DNA of 64,000 nt from Elusimicrobiota bacterium (GTDB lineage: Bacteria; Elusimicrobiota; Elusimicrobia; UBA1565; UBA9628). The stretch is taken from NCBI GenBank assembly GCA_016218575.1, contig JACRDN010000005.1, forward strand, positions 62,001-126,000, in the 5' to 3' direction. The translations under genes and the position numbers were made by a program. The notes beneath the pieces are model-generated. The model was not told the origin of the DNA. It saw only the letters and a program-made list of their open reading frames with translations, and ran no database searches. Positions 29,078 through 41,378 of this stretch are shown here, in pieces (position 1 is the first letter of the stretch; each line of letters starts with the position of its first letter).

Positions 29078-30589
29078 ATCAAGAAAATCCTGGTCATCCG
29101 CCTTTCCTCATTGGGGGACGTGATCCTCACCGCCCCCGTCTATAAAAACCTCAAAAAAGCCTGGCCGGACTGCTCGATTTCTCTTTTGGTGAAAGAGCCG
29201 TTTGCCCAAGCTTTGGAGGGAAACCCCTATCTTGACGAGGTCATACCCTACCGAGGCCTGGCCTGGACCTTGCCCCGACTGAAGCGGGCGGGATTCACGC
29301 ATCTTCTCGATCTTCACGCAAACCTGAGGTCCTTCTTCCTGAGGCGCCTCTGCGGAGCGCCTCAGGTGCTGATCTACCGGAAGCTCGTCATGGCCCGCCG
29401 TCTATTTGTCGCCTTCGGCTGGCGCTCCCCCCAACTCGAAAAGCACACCGTGGACAAGTATCTGGAGCCGCTCGCGGCCTGGGGAGTTCCGGTTTCTTCG
29501 CGGAGCCTCGAATTGGGAGACTTTGAGATCCCCGCCCGGCGTCCGCCCGGGGGGGAGAGAGAGAAGATATTGATTGTTCAAAGCGCTTTTCTGGGAGACA
29601 CCTTGCTCACGTTGCCCCTGGCCAAGGGATTGAAGGCCCTCAGGCCGGAATGCACGGTGTCGGTGCTGACCTTGCCCCAGAGCGCGGAGCTTTTCCGGGG
29701 ACAGCCCGGCGTGGACGAGGTCCTGGAGGACGACAAGAATGGCCGTCATTCGGGAGCGGGCGGCCTTTTCAACCTCTCCAGGGAGCTCAAGGGCCGCGGC
29801 TTCGACGCGGCTGTGATCCCGCACCGCTCGCTTCGCAGCGCGGTTCTGGCCTGGCTTTCGGGAATCCCCGAGAGAGTGGGGTTTTCCTCGAGCGCGGGGA
29901 GGCTATTGCTTACCCAGTCAGTGCCATTCACATGGCTCATGCATGACTTGGAGCGGAATTTGGCGCTTTTGGGGCCATTTAAGGCCGGGGCCTTGGCTCC
30001 ACCTCGCGACTCTGTTTATCTCAACGTTGGCCAGAGCGCCCTGGAAGAGCTCGGGCGACGCCTGGCGGGCGCGGGAGTCGCCCAGGCAGACAAGCTTGTC
30101 GGCGTGCACCCAGGCTCGGCCTGGCCCACGAAGCAATGGCTTTCCGGGCGCTTTACCGAGGTCTGCCGCCGGTTTTCGCGCGATGGCGTCAAGGTGGTGC
30201 TGGTGGGCGGTCCCAAGGACGCGGCTATCTGCGCCGAGATCGCGCGGGAGTCGTGCGCTCTCGATTGGTCCGGGAAAACGAGCCTATCGGAGCTCAGGGC
30301 CCTCATGGGCCGGCTCTCTCTTTTCATCACCAATGACTCCGGCCCCATGCACATGGCGGCGGCGAGCGGTGTTCCCACGCTCGCGATATTCGGGCCGACA
30401 ACCCGCGAGCTCGGATTTTTCCCCTATGGCCCCAAGCACCGGGTCCTCGAGGCGGATTTGCCCTGCCGCCCCTGCGGGCTTCACGGCTCGCGAGAGTGCC
30501 CGCACGGGCATTTTCTTTGCATGCGCCTCATTTCCGCCGAGGAGGTTTGGAAGAACGCCGCGGAGATGCTGGGGGTTCGCGCCGGGTGA
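29078..30589 (+). CDS. GT9 heptosyltransferase family, non-canonical start
   Basis: An ADP-heptose:LPS heptosyltransferase-like protein of about 503 residues. The family N-terminus KKILVIRLSSLGDVILTAP is encoded from 29081, but the codon before it is ATC, not ATG; the frame has a stop at 29063 and no ATG, GTG or TTG until 29111, which would remove the first beta strand. A -10 box 6 nt before the ATC fits the leaderless spacing of other genes here, so initiation at ATC (29078) is my best placement. C-terminal GT9 marks are VGVHPGSAWPTKQW and FITNDSGPMHMAAASGVPT. It is longer than usual (about 350), with two Rossmann-like halves and an internal second ILIVQSAFLGDTLLTLP segment at the middle. 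Confidence 0.85.
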   Translation: MKKILVIRLSSLGDVILTAPVYKNLKKAWPDCSISLLVKEPFAQALEGNPYLDEVIPYRGLAWTLPRLKRAGFTHLLDLHANLRSFFLRRLCGAPQVLIYRKLVMARRLFVAFGWRSPQLEKHTVDKYLEPLAAWGVPVSSRSLELGDFEIPARRPPGGEREKILIVQSAFLGDTLLTLPLAKGLKALRPECTVSVLTLPQSAELFRGQPGVDEVLEDDKNGRHSGAGGLFNLSRELKGRGFDAAVIPHRSLRSAVLAWLSGIPERVGFSSSAGRLLLTQSVPFTWLMHDLERNLALLGPFKAGALAPPRDSVYLNVGQSALEELGRRLAGAGVAQADKLVGVHPGSAWPTKQWLSGRFTEVCRRFSRDGVKVVLVGGPKDAAICAEIARESCALDWSGKTSLSELRALMGRLSLFITNDSGPMHMAAASGVPTLAIFGPTTRELGFFPYGPKHRVLEADLPCRPCGLHGSRECPHGHFLCMRLISAEEVWKNAAEMLGVRAG

Positions 30590-31629
30590 GGATACTGCAC
30601 CTTCACGACGAGCCATGGGACTCCGGGATCGCCCATTACGCCCTGACCTTGGCCGCGGAGCAGAAAAGGCGCGGGCATCGGGTGTTCTTTTGGAGCCGAG
30701 AGGCCGCCTTCGCGGCGCAGGCGGCCAGGGATCTCGGTCTGGAGTGCCTGGAAGTTGCGTCGCCGTGGCGGGATTTGGCGGTTTTCAGGGAGAGGGCGCT
30801 TGCCTTGGGAGTGGAGATCATTAATGCCCATACTGGTTCTTCGCAGGCCTGGGGCGCCGCCTTGGCCTTGGGCGGGAATGTCCCGCTGGTGCGGACAAGG
30901 GCCGACGCCAGGCCGACCTCGAGGCATTTTTTTTCCCGTTTTATGGCCCGACGCACCGCGGCCTTCATCGCGGCCAATTCGCGGATCGCCGCGGAGCTCT
31001 CGCTGGCCTTTCCGGGCGCCAGAGTGGCCACGGTGTTGCCCGGCCTGCCGGACGCGGCGGCGCCTGCGCTGGCGGGTGAGCCAGTGGTCGGGATTCTGGG
31101 GCGCCTGGATCCCGTGAAAGGCCACGAGACTTTTCTTGAAGCCGCGGCGATGCTCCGGGAAGAGTTCCCTCTGGCCCGTTTTCTCGCCGCGGGAGCGGGC
31201 GAGCCCGCGCGAATGGAGGAGCTCGGGAGAAAATCCCGTAGCTTGGGCCTTGAGGGCAAAGTGGAATGGCTGGGCAAGGTTCCCGACGCCTTCGCCTTCA
31301 TTGCCTCCTGCCGGATAGGAGTCGTGGCCTCCATCGGCTCTGAGGCCGTCTCGCGCGCGGCCTTGGAGTGGATGTCGGCGGGCAGGCCCTTGATCGCCGC
31401 GGCGGTGGGCGGCATTCCCGACTTGGTCGAGGGTGCCGGGCTCCTGGTTGCCCCCCGGGCCCCCGGGGCCCTGGCCGAGGCCTTGAGGGGTTTGCTTGCT
31501 GCTCCGTCCCGGGCCGAGGAGCTGGGGGCCAAGGCCCGGAATAGTTTCGAGGCGCGCTTTCGCATAGGGCGCGCGGTCGAGGAAACGGAGAAGGTCTACG
31601 AAGACGAAATACGACGTTTTTCACATTGA
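30586..31629 (+). CDS. GT4-family glycosyltransferase
   Basis: A 347-residue GT-B enzyme beginning with GTG at the overlap with the preceding stop (GTGA); upstream in-frame sequence lies within the previous gene. N-terminal RILHLHDEPWDSGIAHYA, the donor-site region VVGILGRLDPVKGHETFLEAA and the E-x7-E-like segment SEAVSRAALEWMSAGRPLIA identify GT4. Likely extends the LPS core or another envelope glycan. It ends in CGTTTTTCACATTGA, where a one-base slip would join it to the next gene. Confidence 0.88.
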   Translation: MRILHLHDEPWDSGIAHYALTLAAEQKRRGHRVFFWSREAAFAAQAARDLGLECLEVASPWRDLAVFRERALALGVEIINAHTGSSQAWGAALALGGNVPLVRTRADARPTSRHFFSRFMARRTAAFIAANSRIAAELSLAFPGARVATVLPGLPDAAAPALAGEPVVGILGRLDPVKGHETFLEAAAMLREEFPLARFLAAGAGEPARMEELGRKSRSLGLEGKVEWLGKVPDAFAFIASCRIGVVASIGSEAVSRAALEWMSAGRPLIAAAVGGIPDLVEGAGLLVAPRAPGALAEALRGLLAAPSRAEELGAKARNSFEARFRIGRAVEETEKVYEDEIRRFSH

Positions 31630-32731
31630 CGGGGAGCGGGGATTTCGGGGCGGGGAGCGCCAACTCCTCTATCTGGCCTGCGCTTTGCGCGCCCGGGGCC
31701 ACCGCAACGTGATCGCCTGCCGGGAAGGCGGGCCCCTATACGAGCGCGCCCGGGCTTTGGGCTTCGAGGTTTTGGCCTTACCCTTTTTCATGGAATGGGA
31801 CCCGGCCAGCGCCTGGATTCTTAGGGCCGCCATGGCTAGGACCCCCAATCCGGTGGCCCACGCCCACACCGCCCACGCCGCGGGAACAGCGGTTATGGCC
31901 GGAATCGGGCGGGACTTCGTTGGCGTCATGCACCGGCGCGTGGATTTCCCCTTTAGTTCCTGGAGCGCGCGCTTCAAGTACGGACTGGCCGATCGGGTCG
32001 TCGCCGTGTCGTCCGCCATCAAGAGGGTCATGGTCCGGGCGGGGCTCGATGCCGCGAGGATAGAGGTCGTTTGCGATGGTGTCGCCGCGACCGAGGAGGA
32101 GCGGCGCTGGACCGCGGGCCTGCCCTCGTTTTCCCCCGCCTCGAGCCAGGAGAAGGCGGCCTTGCGTCGGAGTCTTTCTGAGGAGTTCTCGATCCCGGAG
32201 GGAGGCTTCTGGATCGGAAACCTCGCGGCCCTGGTCCCGCACAAGGACCACGACACTTTGCTCGCCGCGGCTCTTCTTGTTGTCCACAAGAATCTCCGGG
32301 CCTATTTCCTGGTCGCCGGCCAGGGGCCGGAGGAGGCGTGCCTCTTGGAGCAGGTCAAGAGGCTGAATCTCCTGGGGCGTGTATTCTTCCTGGGGCAGCG
32401 CGAGGACGCGCCGGCCCTCCTGAGGGCCTTGGACATTTTCGTATTATCTTCCTGGGGAGAGGGCATGGGAAGCGTGCTTTTGGAGGCCTCGGCGTGCCGC
32501 CTGCCGATCGCCGCCACCACGGCGGGAGGCATTCCCGAGATTGTGGAGGACGGCCGAAGCGGCCTTCTCTGCCGGCCCCGCGATCCCGAGGGCTTGTCCC
32601 GGAATATCCTGAGTCTGATGGACTCTCCCGCCTTGTCGCAATCCCTGGCGGACGAGGCCTTGGGGCGTCTGCCCCGCTTTGGCCTTGCGCGCATGGCCGA
32701 GCGCATGGAGGAGGTCTATGGTGCGGCTTAG
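31598..32731 (+). CDS. GT4-family glycosyltransferase, start codon unclear
   Basis: Homology-type evidence places the N-terminus well upstream of the first standard start (TTG, 31685): the frame encodes VFHIDGERGFRGGERQLLYL, the usual acceptor-side opening of such GT4 enzymes. That frame runs back to a stop at 31565 with no ATG, GTG or TTG. ACG at 31598 (followed by KTKYDVFHID) is the best-placed candidate; re-initiation or a +1 slip at the T5 run (31616-31621) from the preceding gene are alternatives. The donor region has NLAALVPHKDHDTLLAA and WGEGMGSVLLEASACRLPIA. Its stop overlaps the GT2 gene. Confidence 0.82.
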   Translation, partial: TKTKYDVFHIDGERGFRGGERQLLYLACALRARGHRNVIACREGGPLYERARALGFEVLALPFFMEWDPASAWILRAAMARTPNPVAHAHTAHAAGTAVMAGIGRDFVGVMHRRVDFPFSSWSARFKYGLADRVVAVSSAIKRVMVRAGLDAARIEVVCDGVAATEEERRWTAGLPSFSPASSQEKAALRRSLSEEFSIPEGGFWIGNLAALVPHKDHDTLLAAALLVVHKNLRAYFLVAGQGPEEACLLEQVKRLNLLGRVFFLGQREDAPALLRALDIFVLSSWGEGMGSVLLEASACRLPIAATTAGGIPEIVEDGRSGLLCRPRDPEGLSRNILSLMDSPALSQSLADEALGRLPRFGLARMAERMEEVYGAA

Positions 32732-33473
32732 CGCGATTATTATCGCCAAGGACGAGGAGGAGGACCTGCCGGGGGCGCTCGAAAGCCTCAAGGGGCTGGC
32801 CGACGAGATCGTCGTCCTTCTCGACACAGCGAGCTCGGACCGCTCCGATAAGATCGCCGAGGAATTCGGGGCCGTGGTCCGCCGCAGGCCCTTCGACACC
32901 TATGCCGGCCAGAAGCAGGCTGCCTTGGAGCTGGCCCGCGGGGAGTGGGTCCTTTCATTGGACGCCGACGAAAGGGCGTCTCCGGAGCTCAAGGAGGAGA
33001 TGCCTGGCGTCTTGAGCCAAGACGCCGCAACTTCGGGTTACGACATCCCCTTCGAGGTCCACTTCCTCGGCCGCAGGCTTGGCCACGGGGGTTTGGGCCG
33101 TGAATCTCATCTGCGCCTGTTCCGCCGGGACAAGGCGCGCTTTGCGGGCGGGGCCCTGCACGAGGGAGTGGAGGTGGCGGGGCCGGTCTCTCGCCTGCGC
33201 GGAAAAATCATCCACCGCCCCTACAAGGACATCTCGGAGTACGTCCGGAAAATGGACCTTTACACGGACTTGGCGGCGCGCAAACGCTTCGCGATGGGAG
33301 CTCGGTGGCGCCCTTGGCGGCACCTCATACTTGCCTGGGAATTCTTCTGCCGGGCAGTGCTCAAACTGGGATTTTTAGACGGCCAGCCCGGGCTCGTCTG
33401 GGCCGGGCTCTCGGCGTTTCATAGCTGGCTTAAATATGTCAAACTAAAAGAATTGGAGAAAAATGATGCTTGA
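32718..33473 (+). CDS. WaaE/KdtX-like GT2 glycosyltransferase
   Basis: A 251-residue GT-A enzyme. The ATG has a strong GGAGGAG site 5 nt upstream and overlaps the previous gene's end. The sequence has VRLSAIIIAKDEEEDLPGAL, the DxD-type SLDADERASPEL, and GKIIHRPYKDISEYVRKMDLY, which resembles beta-glucosyltransferases of LPS inner core such as WaaE. A hydrophobic C-terminal helix may sit on the membrane. Confidence 0.88.
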   Translation: MVRLSAIIIAKDEEEDLPGALESLKGLADEIVVLLDTASSDRSDKIAEEFGAVVRRRPFDTYAGQKQAALELARGEWVLSLDADERASPELKEEMPGVLSQDAATSGYDIPFEVHFLGRRLGHGGLGRESHLRLFRRDKARFAGGALHEGVEVAGPVSRLRGKIIHRPYKDISEYVRKMDLYTDLAARKRFAMGARWRPWRHLILAWEFFCRAVLKLGFLDGQPGLVWAGLSAFHSWLKYVKLKELEKNDA

Positions 33474-34278
33474 GATAGGAGCGGGCTTGGGCGCGGCCGC
33501 CATCCTGGGCGCCAGCGCCCGTTGGAATTGGTGGCGCCCCAGGACGAGCGGGATTCCTTCCTTGATGTACCATAAGGTGGGCGATTATCCGCCCAACTCC
33601 CAGCTCAAGAAACTATGGGCAAGCGCGGGGAACTTCAGGAAACACATGAAGTACTTGAAGGATAAGGGGTACACCTCGCTTCTATTGGCGGAATTGCTGG
33701 AAATAGAAATGAACAAACGGCCCATGCCCACTCGGCCGGTCCTTATTACTTTCGACGACGGCTACGCCAACAACTACGAGGTCGCCTATCCCCTGCTCAA
33801 GGAATTCGGGATGAAGGGCAATATTTTCCTGGTGTGCGAAACCATGGACGGTTACAACTCCTGGCACAACCCGGCCTCGGAGTCCTGGCTCTCCATGCTG
33901 ACCTGGGCCCAGATCAGGGAAATGCAGGATTCAGGGGTGGTCGAGTTCGGCTCCCACACCATGCGTCACCGCAATCTCGACAAGATTTCCCTGGAAGACG
34001 CGCGTTGGGAGCTGGAGGAGAGCAAGAAAAGGCTCGAAGATAAGCTTGGCCGTCCCATGGTGGGGTTTGCCTATCCCTACGGGGCCGGGGCCTACAACCC
34101 CGACGTGCGGCGTCTGGCGCGGGCGGCCGGCTACCACTACGACTTCGGCATCCGACAGGGAATATCCTCCTGGCCGTGGAGCCCCGATTCGGGGCCGCTC
34201 AAGCGGCTGTTCATCCGCGGCGACGACGGCATGCTCGACTTCCACCTGCAGATGACCCGGGGGAAAGCTTATTTCTAA
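33463..34278 (+). CDS. Polysaccharide deacetylase (NodB/CE4)
   Basis: A 271-residue protein, probably exported or membrane-anchored through residues 2-18. The NodB motifs are LITFDDGYANN (Asp98-Asp99), SHTMRH (His165, His169 metal ligands) and FAYPYGAGAYNPDVRR. CE4 enzymes remove N-acetyl groups from GlcNAc-type sugars. Position between LPS glycosyltransferases suggests action on a core or surface glycan sugar; the substrate is not shown. The next gene starts directly after the stop. Confidence 0.9.
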   Translation: MMLEIGAGLGAAAILGASARWNWWRPRTSGIPSLMYHKVGDYPPNSQLKKLWASAGNFRKHMKYLKDKGYTSLLLAELLEIEMNKRPMPTRPVLITFDDGYANNYEVAYPLLKEFGMKGNIFLVCETMDGYNSWHNPASESWLSMLTWAQIREMQDSGVVEFGSHTMRHRNLDKISLEDARWELEESKKRLEDKLGRPMVGFAYPYGAGAYNPDVRRLARAAGYHYDFGIRQGISSWPWSPDSGPLKRLFIRGDDGMLDFHLQMTRGKAYF

Positions 34279-35256
34279 ATGGAAGAGCCGCGTTCGATCC
34301 TCGTCATTCAACTGCGCCGCATCGGGGACGTCATCCTCACGACTCCCGCCTTGGCCGCGCTCAAGGCGCGCTACCCCCAGGCCCGGATCGACTTCCTGGT
34401 TGAGCCCCCCTGCGACGAGGTGCTCGAAGGCAATCCCCATTTGGGGCGGGTCCACTCTTACCGAGCTCGCGGAATTTTTGGGGCTCTCTCCTGGGTGCGC
34501 CGCGTGCGCTTGCTAGGCTACGACTGGGTGATCGACTACATGGGAAATCCCCGCAGCGCCCTCGTCACGGCCCTGAGCGGGGCGCGAGTCAAGGCCGGGC
34601 CCGGGCACGTGGCGCACCGCTGGGCCTACAACCACCGTCTGATCCAGTCCCCCACGCCTCATTACGCGGCAGAGGAGAAGATCCGGATGCTTGCCACCTT
34701 GGGCGTGGACGGCCGCAACGCCGATTTCCTCCCCCATCTCGCGTTCTCCAGGGGGACCGCGGAAAATATGGTGGGACTTATTCCAGCTTCCCGCCGCGCG
34801 ACCCGGCGCTGGCCCGCGGTCCATTACGCGCGGCTCGGGCGCCTCCTGCGCGACAGGTTCGGCTCGCGGATCATGGTGTTTTGGGGACCCGGAGAGAGGG
34901 CCTTGGCCGATGAGGTGGCCGCCGGCGTGGGAGAGGGGGCCGAAACGAGCCCGGAGACCCCCGGACTTAAGGATTTAGCGGGCCTCGTCGGGAAGTGCCG
35001 TCTCATCGTCACCAACTGCAACGGCCCCAAGCACTTGGCCGTGGCCATGGGAGTGCCGACCCTCACCGTGCACGGCAGCAGCGATCCCAGGAGCTGGAAT
35101 CCCCCCCATCCCCGCCACCGATTCCTGCGCCGCGACGAGCTTTTCTGCATCGGCTGCGGGCTCAATTCCTGCCCTTACCATTTGGAATGCCTGGAGGGCC
35201 TCCCACCCGAGAGGGTTTTCGCCTCAGCCTGCGCTCTCCTGGAGGAGGGCGCGTGA
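34279..35256 (+). CDS. GT9 heptosyltransferase family protein
   Basis: A 325-residue GT9 enzyme with the N-terminal signature SILVIQLRRIGDVILTTP and C-terminal IVTNCNGPKHLAVAMGVPT plus LFCIGCGLNSCPYHLECL, a Cys-rich tail common in these proteins. Likely adds heptose to the inner core. ATG start just after the deacetylase stop. It is the normal-length counterpart of the longer GT9 gene 5 kb upstream. Confidence 0.92.
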   Translation: MEEPRSILVIQLRRIGDVILTTPALAALKARYPQARIDFLVEPPCDEVLEGNPHLGRVHSYRARGIFGALSWVRRVRLLGYDWVIDYMGNPRSALVTALSGARVKAGPGHVAHRWAYNHRLIQSPTPHYAAEEKIRMLATLGVDGRNADFLPHLAFSRGTAENMVGLIPASRRATRRWPAVHYARLGRLLRDRFGSRIMVFWGPGERALADEVAAGVGEGAETSPETPGLKDLAGLVGKCRLIVTNCNGPKHLAVAMGVPTLTVHGSSDPRSWNPPHPRHRFLRRDELFCIGCGLNSCPYHLECLEGLPPERVFASACALLEEGA

Positions 35257-36347
35257 ATAACTGGGAGAAGCGTCGCCAGCGCCTGAAAGGCAATTTCCTG
35301 GGCTGGATTTTCCTGGCCGGGCTTTCCTGCCTCTACGGGGCCTGGGCCAGGCTCAGGCGCTGGCTGTACGCCAAGAAAATCTTTCCCTCGAAGAGACTTC
35401 CGGCCAAGGTCATTTGCATCGGAAACCTCACGGCGGGCGGGACCGGAAAGACCCCGGCGGTGCTCCTAGCCGCGCAGACCTTGCGCAGGCACGGCCAGGC
35501 CGTGGCCGTGCTCAGCCGCGGCTACGGAGCCAAGGCCAATGGGAAGGTCCTGGTGCTGACCCAGCACACCGCCCCCAGCTGGAAGGAGTGCGGCGACGAG
35601 CCGTGGATGATGAACCAGGTCCTCAAGGAGGCCGGAGTCCCGGTCGTAGTGTGCGCCGACCGGGCCAAGGCCGGGGAGGCGGCCATCACCTATTATCACT
35701 CCCGGGTCCTGCTCTTGGACGACGGCTTTCAGCATCTGAAGCTGCGGCGCGACTTGGACATACTCCTTGTCAACGCGGCGGCACCCTTCAGCGACGGCGA
35801 GTTCCTCCCGCTCGGCAATCTCCGGGAGCCCTTGTCGAGCCTGGCCCACGCGGGGCTCGTGGTAATCACCCATGCCGATCAGGTTCAGGCCCTGGCCCTG
35901 GAGGAGCTCAAGAAGACCATCCGCCGCTGGCAGCCTTCGGCTCCGATCCTGGAGGCCGCGCACAAGGCGGACTTCCTCATGGATCCCGGGACCCAGCAGA
36001 AGCATCCCGTGAGCCTCATCCAGGGCCGGGAGGTCGCCGTCCTCTCTGGACTGGCCGATCCGGCCTCATTCGAGGCCCAGCTTGAATCCCTGGGGGCCCG
36101 GGCGACTCAAAAATGGCGCTACCCCGACCATCATGCCTACCGCCCACGCGAGCTGCGCTCCATCGAGAAACTGCGCCAAGGCCTCCCCTTGGTGACGACG
36201 TTCAAGGACTTCACGCGCTTTCCCAAGGAATGGCGGGAGATATTGAAGGCCCAGGTTCTGCTCCTCGCCATCCGGCTTGAGATATTCAAGGGCGAGCAAG
36301 TCTGGAACCAGGCTCTCATCAACATCTCCCGCAAGGTCGTGATTTGA
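35253..36347 (+). CDS. lpxK: Tetraacyldisaccharide 4'-kinase LpxK
   Basis: LpxK phosphorylates the 4' position of lipid A disaccharide. The 364-residue protein starts at GTG overlapping the previous stop, with GGAGGAGGG upstream. It has an N-terminal membrane helix, the P-loop GGTGKTP at residues 62-68 after IGNLTA, and DDGFQHLKLRRDLD. The C-terminal HHAYRPREL is also typical. Length is normal (about 330-360). Confidence 0.96.
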   Translation: MNNWEKRRQRLKGNFLGWIFLAGLSCLYGAWARLRRWLYAKKIFPSKRLPAKVICIGNLTAGGTGKTPAVLLAAQTLRRHGQAVAVLSRGYGAKANGKVLVLTQHTAPSWKECGDEPWMMNQVLKEAGVPVVVCADRAKAGEAAITYYHSRVLLLDDGFQHLKLRRDLDILLVNAAAPFSDGEFLPLGNLREPLSSLAHAGLVVITHADQVQALALEELKKTIRRWQPSAPILEAAHKADFLMDPGTQQKHPVSLIQGREVAVLSGLADPASFEAQLESLGARATQKWRYPDHHAYRPRELRSIEKLRQGLPLVTTFKDFTRFPKEWREILKAQVLLLAIRLEIFKGEQVWNQALINISRKVVI

Positions 36348-37159
36348 TGAAAATCCTGGCCCTGGGCGCTGCGCTGGCTGGCGGGCTGGCCAGGGCCGAG
36401 GCGGTGACTCTTTCCTCGGCCGCCATTTCTTCTCCTTACGGGCTTTCGACAGGAACGACGGCGTTCGCGGCCCCGATGAGGCCGCTTACGGTCTACCCCG
36501 AGCGCCTGGTTTACGATGTTTCCTGGGGCCTGCTCCCTGTCGGAGAAGCGGCCTTGAGCGTGCAGGAAATCGTGCTTTTCGCGGGGCGTCCGGCTTATCA
36601 CGTGGTTTCCACCGCCGACTCCAACAAGTTCTGCGACGCCTTTTACCAGGTGCGCGACATCAACGAGTCCTGGATAGATGCTGAGCGCCTGGTCTCGCTC
36701 GGCTACGCCAAGAAGCTGAGGGAGGGCCGTTATTTCCGCGACGAGTGGGTCCTCTATGACCAGGAGAACGGGAATTTCCTGGCCAAATTAACGAGCAAGG
36801 ACGGAAATTACAGCTATTCGGCCGGGACCTCCCCAATATCGGTCCAGGACATACTCTCCAGCCTTTACTACATCCGCTTCCAAAACCTCGTGCCCGGCAG
36901 GGAGATCGTCCTCGACGTCAACACCAAGCAAAACTGGCCCTTGGTCATAAAAGTCGTAAAGAGGGAAACAGTGAAGACCCCGGCCGGAAAATTCCAAGCC
37001 ATTTTGGTCGAGCCGGCCATCCGCCAGGAGGGCATCTTCATCCAGAAAGGCAAACGCCTGCAGGTGTGGTTGAGCGACGACGCGCGGAAAGTTCCCGTGC
37101 TCATGAAGGTGGAGGTGTTCTTCGGCCACGTCACGGCCGCTTTGTCCAAAATGCTATAA
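36347..37159 (+). CDS. DUF3108-family exported protein
   Basis: A 270-residue protein with a signal peptide (KILALGAALAGGLARAEA). From residue 50 it follows the DUF3108 pattern: ERLVYDVSWGLLPVGEAAL, DSNKFCDAFYQVRD and SLGYAKKLREGRYFRDEWV. DUF3108 proteins are periplasmic or outer-membrane-linked, of uncertain role; they have been suggested to bind lipids or polysaccharides. The ATG overlaps the lpxK stop (TGATG), and its stop overlaps the next start (TAATG), so it belongs to the LPS operon. Confidence 0.85.
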   Translation: MKILALGAALAGGLARAEAVTLSSAAISSPYGLSTGTTAFAAPMRPLTVYPERLVYDVSWGLLPVGEAALSVQEIVLFAGRPAYHVVSTADSNKFCDAFYQVRDINESWIDAERLVSLGYAKKLREGRYFRDEWVLYDQENGNFLAKLTSKDGNYSYSAGTSPISVQDILSSLYYIRFQNLVPGREIVLDVNTKQNWPLVIKVVKRETVKTPAGKFQAILVEPAIRQEGIFIQKGKRLQVWLSDDARKVPVLMKVEVFFGHVTAALSKML

Positions 37160-37160
37160 T
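37152..37160 (+). promoter_or_regulatory. Possible internal extended -10 before rfaE1
   Basis: TGC plus perfect TATAAT (37155-37160) overlaps the end of the DUF3108 gene. Transcripts would begin just before the ATG at 37171, giving a second way to express rfaE1-kdsB-pyrG-kdsA. Confidence 0.45.
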
Positions 37161-38177
37161 GCCTCATATCATGCCCAGGCCGGCCGAGCGCCAACACCCA
37201 AGGGGCCGCGCGACGAGACCCCTGAGGTCTCTTCTTTCCCGGTTTCCCAACAAACGCATCCTCGTCATCGGCGACCTCATGCTCGACCAATATATCCGGG
37301 GCTCGGTGGCGCGGCTGTCCCCTGAGGCTCCGGTTCCGGTGGTGCGCGTATCGCAGGAGTCCTTCATCCCTGGAGGCGCTGGCAACGTGGCCTCGAATCT
37401 GGCCGCCCTCGAGGCCCAGGTGATCCTCCTCGGAGTCGTGGGAAACGACGGGGCGGGGCGGGAACTCCGGTCCCAACTGGGCTTGAAGGGCATCCCTTCC
37501 GACCATCTCTTATGCGATCCCGAGCGGGTGACCGCGCAGAAATGCCGGGTTATCGCGGAGCGCCAGCAAATGGTCCGCTACGACCGGGAAAACGGGAATC
37601 CCATCGGCCGCGAGACAGAGAACCTCCTCCTCGGGGCTCTCGCCGAGGCTTTGAAGACCGCGGACGCCGTGATTCTCTCTGACTACGGCAAGGGAGTGCT
37701 CACCCCGCGCGTGCTCGAGAGAGCCATCAGCGGCGCGCGGCGGCGCGGCATTCCCATCACGGTGGATCCCAAGATAGAGCATTTCAGGCGCTACCGCAAA
37801 GTGAGCTGCCTTACCCCCAACCTCCAGGAGGCTTGGGCCGGCCTGCACCGGCCGCCCAAAAAAGAGCTTTCGGCCTTGGAGGAGTTGGGGCGAGACATCA
37901 TGAGAATCCTGCGTAGCCAATCCCTTCTCATCACCCGGGGCCCGGAGGGCATGAGCCTGTTCAAGGATGACGGGCAAGTCGAGCACATCCCCACGCAGGC
38001 CCGGGAGGTCTTCGACGTGACCGGAGCCGGGGACACCGTGATCTCGGTCCTGACCTTGGCCCTTTCCTGCGGAGCCTCCATCCGCGACGCGGCCATCATC
38101 GCCAACCACGCCGCCGGCATCGTGGTGGGCAAGCTCGGCACGGCGGTCGCCGGCATCGAAGAGATCAAAAAATCCTT

Positions 38178-38181
<4 letters not shown>
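37159..38181 (+). CDS. rfaE1: D-glycero-beta-D-manno-heptose-7-phosphate kinase
   Basis: A 340-residue PfkB-type sugar kinase corresponding to the N-terminal half of HldE; no nucleotidyltransferase half is attached. Motifs: VIGDLMLDQYIRGSV, PGGAGNVASNLAAL, LSDYGKGVLT, and the catalytic VTGAGDTVISVL. It makes heptose 1,7-bisphosphate for the ADP-heptose used by the GT9 enzymes. The ATG at 37159 overlaps the previous stop; ATG at 37171 is an alternative favoured by the internal promoter. Confidence 0.93.

Positions 38182-41374
<3,193 letters not shown>

Positions 41375-41378
<4 letters not shown>

Noticed and set aside
29111-29113. TTG as start of the GT9 gene
   Set aside because: It would remove the first beta strand (ILVIRLSSL) conserved in GT9 enzymes and has no ribosome site.
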